Source of the DNA: Euphorbia lathyris
Taxonomy: Eukaryota; Streptophyta; Magnoliopsida; Malpighiales; Euphorbiaceae
Assembly: GCF_963576675.1 (NCBI RefSeq)
Contig: NC_088917.1
Location: forward strand, 33,572,501 to 33,636,500
Reading direction: 5' to 3'
DNA length: 64,000 bases
This document shows, piece by piece, positions 56,762-64,000 of the stretch; position 1 is the first letter of the stretch; the number at the start of each line of letters is the position of its first letter. The notes beneath the pieces are model-generated. The model was given only the letters and a program-made list of their open reading frames with translations, did not search any database and was not told where the DNA came from. The translations under genes and the position numbers were made by a program.

Positions 56762-59700
56762 ATGCTTTGTCTAAAAGCAGAAGTCCTCGATGACTACGAC
56801 ACTAATAACACCAATGCCTCTACTTCTACTTCTACTTCTACTGCTATTAACAATGGCGGCGGGGGCTTGGGCTTCGTTCTACCTCTAAATTTGTAAGACC
56901 AATAACACATGTACTCTCTGCCTATTTTTCTTCATTTTCACTCTGAGTGATTCAATGTGTTTATATTCATTTTATTAATTGATATGTGTTTGCAGGGGGA
57001 CTTCTATTCATAAATATTTACGCAAGAACGCTAGGTTGTCTACTCGATCTGTTTCTTCAGAAAATGGGTCTCCATCTTCTTCAGTTTCTGATTTTGCGGT
57101 ACTTTCTGTTTTTCCTTTTTATTTACTCCGTTTGAACATTTGTATCGGCATTGTATTGGATTGTATTTCATTTAATTGCGAGTTCTCTCTCAGGGATTTG
57201 ATGCTTGGTAACTTCTTCCAGTTGCTTACTTATATTCCTAGTTTTGCTCTAATCAAATCTGTTCAAGTTTATTCTCTTATTGTCTTAATGGAAACGGTGA
57301 ATCCTTATTATTGTGATCATTTACTTTGTTTTTGTTGGAGTTATGTTCTCTTGATCAGGGCCCTAGGAAACATCTATCCCCGGTAAAAAAGTTCTTAGGG
57401 TTGATAATTTCTGGAAAAGTTGGACTGCGTGTTGCATCAAATTGGGGCAAAGCCCTGAAAGATTTGTGCTATTTATGGAGAACTAAACTTGGAACTAGAG
57501 GAACTATAATGAGTTTGTATTTCATTGAACTTGTGTTTTCTAAGTTTCTAACTCGTCATTGCTCTGGCAACAACATTGTCCTCCATGGTTCTAGAATTTG
57601 TAGTTGTGTTGTAAACTGAAAATGTTTTACTGAAGTGTTGTTTGTTTGGTAAATTGTTCAAGGAGTAAACCTTTTTCCGTATGCACTTACACACACTACA
57701 AATTGAGCAGATTCACTGCTATGAAGTCACAGAGCTCGTCTTCCTACCCCTTCCCCATTTTCCCTTTATTAGTTGGTTAATTATTGTTTCTTGGATTAGT
57801 TGGAAAGATTCTGAACCACATTGTCACCAGGATGCTAAACCCCTGGATAATAGAAGTGGGCAGTTGAAAGGTGGAAATATATCTCTTTACAAGTACCAGC
57901 TTCAGGAAGATGTAAGTAGATCTGATATCCCTACTAATTTCATCTTAATTCAAGTAGTTCGTCAATAAATTAGGAGATTATCATTAGCATTTGATCATTT
58001 CAGATCAAAAAGCTGCAACAAAAGTTGCAAGAAGAAATTGACTTGCGCCTAGCTCTAGCAAGTGCTGCTGAACACTCTGATTCATCCTTCTCTAGCTCAC
58101 CTACTCAGCTTCCAGATAAGGTCAATATGCCCTAATATGCTTTTCCTCTAGCACATCTTATTCTTTGTTATATATACATATTGCCATTTCTTGTGTTACA
58201 TATTTGATTCTGCTCATGCCAAGTTTTGTTATGTTGATAGCAGGCTCAAGAACTTCTGGAGAGCATAGCTACTCTAGAGATTGCCGTAAACAAACTTGAA
58301 AGAGAAGCAATTTCCTTGCAATATCAGCTTAGTCAGGAGAGAAATGAGCGTCATTTGGCTGAGTACCATTTAAGACATTTGGTCTGTCCAGCATCATCGC
58401 CATCAGATCCTTCTCAGGCTTGTTCAACTGAAGAGGTATTTAATTTGGGTCTTTTTATATCGCCTTTTTATTTTTGCATCAGTATAGTAGGGCATAAGCA
58501 ACTTATGTCCTACTGGAAAGTCATTGGAGTACTTCTTTCCTGGCGTAGAAGTAAAGAGTAATTGAGAAGAAAAAGAACGTGATAATGTACAGTTTATTGC
58601 AGATTAGGAATCCTAGCAGAGTAGAGGAAATGGAAGGGAAAGTGGAGGATAAGCTCCTGTTTTCAGATGTAAATGAAGACCCAAAAAGAGAGTACTTTAT
58701 TGAGAAACTTTGGCACCATCCTAATCGGCTTTCAGAAGAAATGGTTTTGTGCATGAGAGATATTTTTATCTTCTTAGCAGATTCTTCCAAGCTCTCTTAT
58801 TCTGATAGTACTGCATCACCATCTTCACCTGAAGGGCACCTCTCTTACTCCTCTTTCACATCTTTCACAGACTCACCTATGATAAATTCATTTATGAAGA
58901 GTCCCTCAACTGACATGGAACAAGCTCTTGAAATCTCAGAACAATATGCCAACCCTTATAGTATTCCTGGCAAGACAGATTGGCTAGAAGGCATAGGAGC
59001 CTACAGTGCAGCAGTTGAGGTCTCTTGGTTGTCTGTTGGGAAGAAAGAACTTGAATATGCTTCTGGAGCTCTCAAAAGATTTAGGTCACTACTTTACTCT
59101 AATTTAAACACAAATCAGCTCACTCTTGATTGAAGTCCCTTGTATGCAATTAGTAGGTTCACCCACTCCCCCTTCTCTTCTTTTGAGTTTAGAGCACTGC
59201 AACTTTTGGCTATGTATGCTTGCTCTAGGGAGCCGGAGCATACAATTCTCATCATTGTAGTTGCCATGATTTATAAACTAACTTTCATAGTCTTCTTGCA
59301 TTTTAGCTTCTTTTTTTTTCTATTTTTTTTCTTTTCCTTTTCAATTCATTGGATGTAGCTTGCTCTCCTCCGATTAACCTCATCATCCACATTAATGGGC
59401 TCCGAATGTTGAAACTCCTAATACATATCCAAAAGCATCTCATACTGCTATGATATGTGCTACTGGTGCTTCAGTTGAATATTAAGTGCATCCTAACCTT
59501 TTTTTTTTCCTTCACCATAGCAACTTGCATGCATTGAACTGCGTTGTTTCTGAAGGTTATTGAGAACTACAATTGAAATTGCTGACTCATTTTTTCGTCT
59601 TTGTTTCTCTTCTCGTGATCCCTTTTTTTTATGTGACACAGGTTGCTTGTTGAGGAGTTAGCTAAAGTTGACCCATCTTGCCTAAGTTGCAGTGAGAAGC

Positions 59701-61476
59701 TAGCATTTTGGATTAATGTGTACAATGCTTTGATCATGCATGTAATTCTTTTTACCACTCTATCCAACTGTTTATGCTTTGTAGCCTTTATCTATCCAAA
59801 TATTATTCTATTTCAAGAAGCTTGTTTACTCATATGGTTTTAATGTGTATGGGGTATGTCTGAATTATAAGCTGTTAATTTGTGCCATAGATCCTTGCAA
59901 GAACTGAGCACTCTAGGACTCAGTTACAGACATTATATTCGTGTGTAGGCCACATCAATTGACAAAAATCCTCGTAGTCATTGCTTGCTTTCCACATTTC
60001 TTTAATGCAAAATACACCTTGTTCTAACATCTCTCTTATTTTTTTCCACTTGTTTCTCAGGCCTTTCTAGCTTATGGAGTTCCGAGAAGTGATATTAAAT
60101 TATTTTCTTTAATGCAAAAGGTTAAATATTCTAGTTCTTCGGTTAGCTTCTGTTTTGTTCCATTCTGTATTATGTTTCTTGAGAAGAAGACGGTATAATT
60201 GCTTGCAGGCAGCTTACACCATTGGAGGGTGCTCGATAACTGCTGCTGAAATTGAGTTCATCATTCTGAAGATGAAACCTCCTGCCCATCGCCCACAAAT
60301 AGTATGTTGCATTGTTACATGCATTGAACTCATCTTCATCTTTTCATAGATGCAGCCTATACTGTTTGGATAAGGCATGTTGGTCATGCACTGATCCTAT
60401 ATCCATTTCTTGAATAGTATATCAATGACTTAGTGCAGCCATGCTGCAGACATTTTAATGCATTTTATAGTTGAGGTTTATATTTCGCATTTTCTGCAAG
60501 TAAATGGTTGTGTTTGCATGTTGGTGTAACCTAAGTTTTCATTTTAGAGATTCTTATAGACAGTAGTTACCTAAGTGTTTTCACGATGTTCCGTATTTTC
60601 CCATGATAAACATATTTGACCTTAACTACCGTTTCAGGCGTTGCTACTTGCTCTTCAAAAGTTTAAGGTTACTGATGAGCATAAGTTCTCTATTGATCAA
60701 TACGAACCTCTCCTTGCTTTCGCTCTAAGTTGCGGGATGCATTCTTCACCAGCGGTGAGTATAAATTGCCTTTGTCCTCCTTTTGTTCAATTCAAGCATA
60801 CTTTTCATCATAAACACGTATTATTGAACTTGTAAAAAGAAACGGAATGAATTAGGCATAAATTAAATCTTCAAAGGAAGGCCTTATGTTAGAGCTATTA
60901 CTATTAGAGCGTGTGTATTTGGACCTTCATGAAATATACCCTGCCATATATTGGGACTTTAGGATTGTGCCTTCGTAAATGAACCGAAAATCGCTACATA
61001 CTTACAAGCAAACACCAGAATTTTGAAGATCATCTAATATGAGAAATGGAATTCCTATGGATTCCCATTTGGTATCTGATTTGTAGTACCAATCATTTAA
61101 AGTATCCTAAGAACACTTTATGAAGAAGTAAAATACTTTTTCTTATTTGTTTGTGGGGTTATGATTTGTGTAATAGGTGCGAGTATTCAGACCCGAAAAT
61201 GTGAGTGAGCTGCTTAAAACTTCACTGAGAGATTATGTGCAAGCATCAGTGGGTATAAGCAGCAAGGGTAAACTATTGGTGCCGAAGTTGTTGTATTGTT
61301 ACAGCAAAGTCATAGTGGATGACTCACAGCTTCCGGAATGGATATGCCAGTTCCTCTCCCCGGAGCAAGCTGTCATGGTTAGAGATTGTTCATCTAATAA
61401 ATGGAGGCTGCTTGGTGCTCGAAGCTTCTCTGTTTTGCCATTTGATTCCAGGTTCCGCTTTCTATTTCTGGTGTAG
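56762..61476 (+). CDS. MIP1-type leucine-zipper / DUF547 protein (12 exons)
   Basis: Exons: 56762-56892, 56996-57098, 57359-57382, 57831-57911, 58004-58120, 58244-58435, 58603-59084, 59642-59741, 60061-60120, 60209-60301, 60638-60754, 61177-61476; 1800 nt, 599 residues, all phases agree. The N-terminus is Ser/Thr/Gly-rich. A coiled coil (about 110-200; IKKLQQKLQEEIDLRLALA, KLEREAISLQYQLSQERNER) matches the plant 'ternary complex factor MIP1' leucine zipper. The C-terminal half holds DUF547 (about 375-505; FWINVYNALIMHAFL, AAYTIGGCSITAAEIE, FALSCGMHSSPAVRVF). The biochemical role of DUF547 is not established; the zipper suggests protein-protein contacts. Exon 3 is only 24 nt, so its use should be treated with some caution. 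Confidence 0.88.
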
Positions 61477-62149
61477 AATTGGAAGAAAGTTCAACTCCAT
61501 TTTGTTGAGCATCTATGCATCACCTTCATCTTTTCTGGGGGGGGCAAAATGTGGGGTTTTGCAAGGGTTTTGTGCCTATGCTCATTGGGTTATTGACTGC
61601 TTAAAGAGCAAATCATTAGCTTTTTAATATTGTACAGTGATAAAAAAGAAATTCCTTAACTTGTAAGATCTAGATATGTTCATTTATTTATTTATTTTTA
61701 TTGAAGTAGAGTTTAGAATGTTCATATTTAAGTTTCAAGGTTGATCTCTCAAAAAGAAAAAAAAAGTTTCAAGGTTGAACAATATAGCAATCGACACTAG
61801 TTCATGTTGCGGTGTAAAATACTAAATTAATGAACTTGTGAATTTAATGGAAAATTTGTCTTTTCCTTTGTCTCTTCCATTTTTCCAAAGGGTTCAGATT
61901 GTGCGAGTATAGAATGGGCCACGTACTGAATGGGTTCAGATTCTGAGCTGGAACTGTCTGGGCCTGCCTGGGAAGCGCCAAGGCAGTTCCAACGTTAGTC
62001 TGTAATTCTCACATTGAAGAAATTTGTAAAAAATTGACTTTGATGGATGTTATTCGGTTGATTGCATTAGCCACAGTTGGAAAAAGGTTGATTGGTGCTC
62101 TTTTACTTTCTTTTTTCCAAAATCACACATTGACTTAGAAGTTAAAGGC
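61477..62149. other. 3' region of the MIP1/DUF547 gene, then LINE 5' boundary zone
   Basis: Includes the presumed 3' UTR to about 61680. A short duplication, GTTTCAAGGTTGA, at about 61731 and 61767 brackets an A-rich tract. The LINE probably begins near 62030, but the 5' end is not defined. Confidence 0.45.
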
Positions 62150-63905
62150 ATTGTGAATTGTAATTGGAGACTTATTGGTTTTTATGGTTGCCGAGAGCGT
62201 CCTCCTAGAAAGGCGTCTTGGAATTTAACTGAATCAATTGTTATCGCCTCTAATATTCCTTAGGCCATTATAGGAGATTTTAACAATCTCTTATCTTCTG
62301 CTGACAAAAACATGTATTGTTGAGGATTCAGAGTGGTGCTTCAGGGCTTCCTTGAAACTATTATAGCCTCGTTTGTGTCGGAATCGTGGTTGGCTACATT
62401 TCCTCATGATCCTCCTACAACACTTTAACACCAACGTCTGATCATTCTCTGATTATCATGCAAAGTGAGGAGCAGCTGCACCCGTTCCAGCAGGGATTTC
62501 ATGTTTGAGAAGAAATGGTTTTGAGAACCAGCTTTAAAGTAGTTTATTGTTCTAAGTGAATAGGTCTCTCGCATCTTCAAATGGCCGAGAAGTTGAAGGA
62601 GCTGGCAGGTTGTTTAGTGCCATGGGGTCGTCGTCGTAGGGTCCAGTTTCGCGGAGAGATTTATTCCTGTAATAAAAAGATAGAGCAGTTGCGGGATGCT
62701 TCTTCAGAAGCAGAAGCTTCTGAGTTTGCATTTGTTAAGAATTGGTTGGTTAATGTTTTTGGTTCTAGAGGAGGACCATTAGCACTAGAATGCTAAGGTA
62801 TATTAGCTTCCAGAAGGGGAATTTAACACCAAATTCTTTCATTCTTTTGCTAATGTGAGGAGGAAGAAAGAACAATCATATCTGTAAGTTACAGCGGGAG
62901 GACGGTAATTGGATTGTAGACGATAGCTTGCTTTGTCAGATGGCGAAATACCATTTTTTTTTAACAACTCTTCTCTAGTAGTAACAGTAATTGAGGAAAC
63001 TTTGTGTCATGCTCTCAGGGATTGTGAGAGAAGTAAGGAGGTTTGGAGGAGAATTCTCCCTAGGGATGTGTTACCTTCCTTTTTAGCCCATTCTGAAAAT
63101 GATTGGTTTGTTGATGGAATTAAAGGGATTCTTCTGCCTGGAAATCAAGGTGTCCTTCTTTTTGTGGTGGTCTGCCATCAGATTTGGAAATGGCGGAACG
63201 AGGAGATCTTTGGAGGAGGAGTGGTGTCTCAGCCTAATGTCCTTGAGTTCTTTTCTAAGAAGATTAGTACCTTGGTTGAGAGTTTTGTTGATGACCCCTT
63301 ACCTAGGGATGTTCAGAGGAGGGAGGTCAATCTTTTAGGCTGGTGTAAGCCGAGGGAAGGGGTGGTTAAACTCAACACTGATGGTTCTTGTCTAAGAGAC
63401 GGGAGAATTGCCGCAGGAGGGGTCCTTAGAGACGATGGTGGCAGGTGGGTTTCTGGCTTCTCTCGGAATTTGGGTATTGGATCTTCCTTTTCTGCAGAGC
63501 TTTGGGGGATTTTCTCGGGCTTGAAACTTGCTAAGGAGCTTGGGGTGAAGAAGCTTCTTGTTGAATCGGATAACCAAGAAGCGGTTAAAATGATTTCTGA
63601 GGGCAACGCTGTTTGCCGGAATAACCTGATCATTATTAAAAGCATTAAGAGGATTGGTTCCTCCTTTGAGTCTATTAGGTTTGCTCATATTTATAGGGAG
63701 CAGAACCGTGTTGCGGACCGTCTTGCGATGGAAGGGCACTCTAGTGTGTTGGGTCTTTTTACCTTCTCTTCCCCGCCGGTCTTCATCTCTTCTTTGATCT
63801 TGGAGGATGTGGTGAGGGTCAGTTTTCCTAGGCTGATCCCGAGTTGTGCGGTTTTTTGTTTTTGTTTTTTTCTTTTCCTTTCCTACAAAAAAAAAAAAAA
63901 AAAAA
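62150..63905 (+). mobile_element. L1-like LINE, most of RT lost, RNase H end open
   Basis: An endonuclease remnant (WRLIGFYGCRERPPRKASW, AIIGDFNNLLSSADK with a stop before it) at about 62155-62310 is followed by the pre-RT linker (LVPWGRRRRVQFRGEI, FNTKFFHSFANVRRKK). The RT palm is missing. From about 62980 one frame stays open for about 300 codons. It holds a zf-RVT-like region (CHALRDCERSKEVWRRI) and a complete RNase H with D (KLNTDGSC), E (FSAELWGIF), D (LVESDNQEAV) and D (NRVADRLAMEG). The element ends in a poly(A) tail (about 63885-63905). It cannot move by itself. Confidence 0.85.
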
Positions 63906-64000
63906 CAGTAATTATCATCAACTTGTTCCACAAAAAGATACTGATAATGACAATTTACAGCTACTACCTTTTACCAAAAACAAAATTCCACAAAGCTTCC
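63906..64000. other. Flank of the LINE
   Basis: Ninety-five bases of AT-rich DNA to the window edge; nothing is recognised. I found no copy of its first bases upstream of the LINE that would define a target duplication. Confidence 0.5.

Noticed and set aside
57326..57619. 97-codon plus-strand frame in the MIP1/DUF547 gene as a longer exon 3
   Set aside because: Reading through needs retention of an intron with a GT donor and changes the frame before the leucine zipper; the 24-nt exon keeps phase with exons 2 and 4.

Overview
This window is nuclear DNA of a flowering plant, most likely a eudicot. Evidence: long intron-rich genes with GT-AG splicing, an RPT1 proteasome ATPase, the gamete protein GEX2, GPI-anchored GH17 glucanases, and plant-lineage transposons (Athila and Tat Ty3/gypsy, Helitron, MULE-type and hAT-like MITEs, plant mariner, L1-like LINE). 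I see no tRNA, rRNA or CRISPR array.

Layout. 1-8.3 kb: AT-rich DNA with a satellite of about nineteen ~141-bp units (1.25-3.87 kb), one unrecognised exon-like stretch, a HAESA-like LRR kinase fragment and an hAT-like MITE with target-site duplication (TSD). 8.3-11.9 kb: a non-autonomous Helitron holding a nested MULE-type MITE. 12.3-28.3 kb: a nest of Ty3/gypsy elements. A decayed Tat-type antisense ORF is cut by an Athila-lineage solo LTR (12739-14500). A near-complete Athila element (15587-27043) has two 1420-bp LTRs differing at 13 positions.

Gene block 1 (28.7-38.9 kb): RPT1 (+, 10 exons, 429 aa), convergent with two tandem GH17-X8 beta-1,3-glucanase genes (-, 489 and 522 aa). 39.4-46.5 kb: a MULE-type MITE, a 5'-truncated LINE with an 18-bp TSD, a second hAT-like MITE, a fossil mariner and a Ty3/gypsy gag remnant. 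Gene block 2 (46.7-61.5 kb): GEX2 (-, 16 exons, 1094 aa) and a MIP1-zipper/DUF547 gene (+, 12 exons, 599 aa), separated by a Tat RT relic and a 202-bp TRIM-like element. 62-63.9 kb: a LINE that lost most of its RT but keeps an open zinc-finger/RNase H end. All five exon models were built by hand from splice sites, and each closes in frame from ATG to stop.

Most unusual signal: both Athila-lineage LTR families carry clusters of 15-bp dyads about 117-119 bp upstream of a TATA box. The arms differ between families (TGTCTCG/CGAGACA versus CTGCTCG/CGAGCAG), yet symmetry and the CTCG-N-CGAG core are kept. In the full element the motif recurs in the gag-pol linker, where two premature stops lie inside it, and before the third ORF next to a TATA-like box and a possible leader intron.
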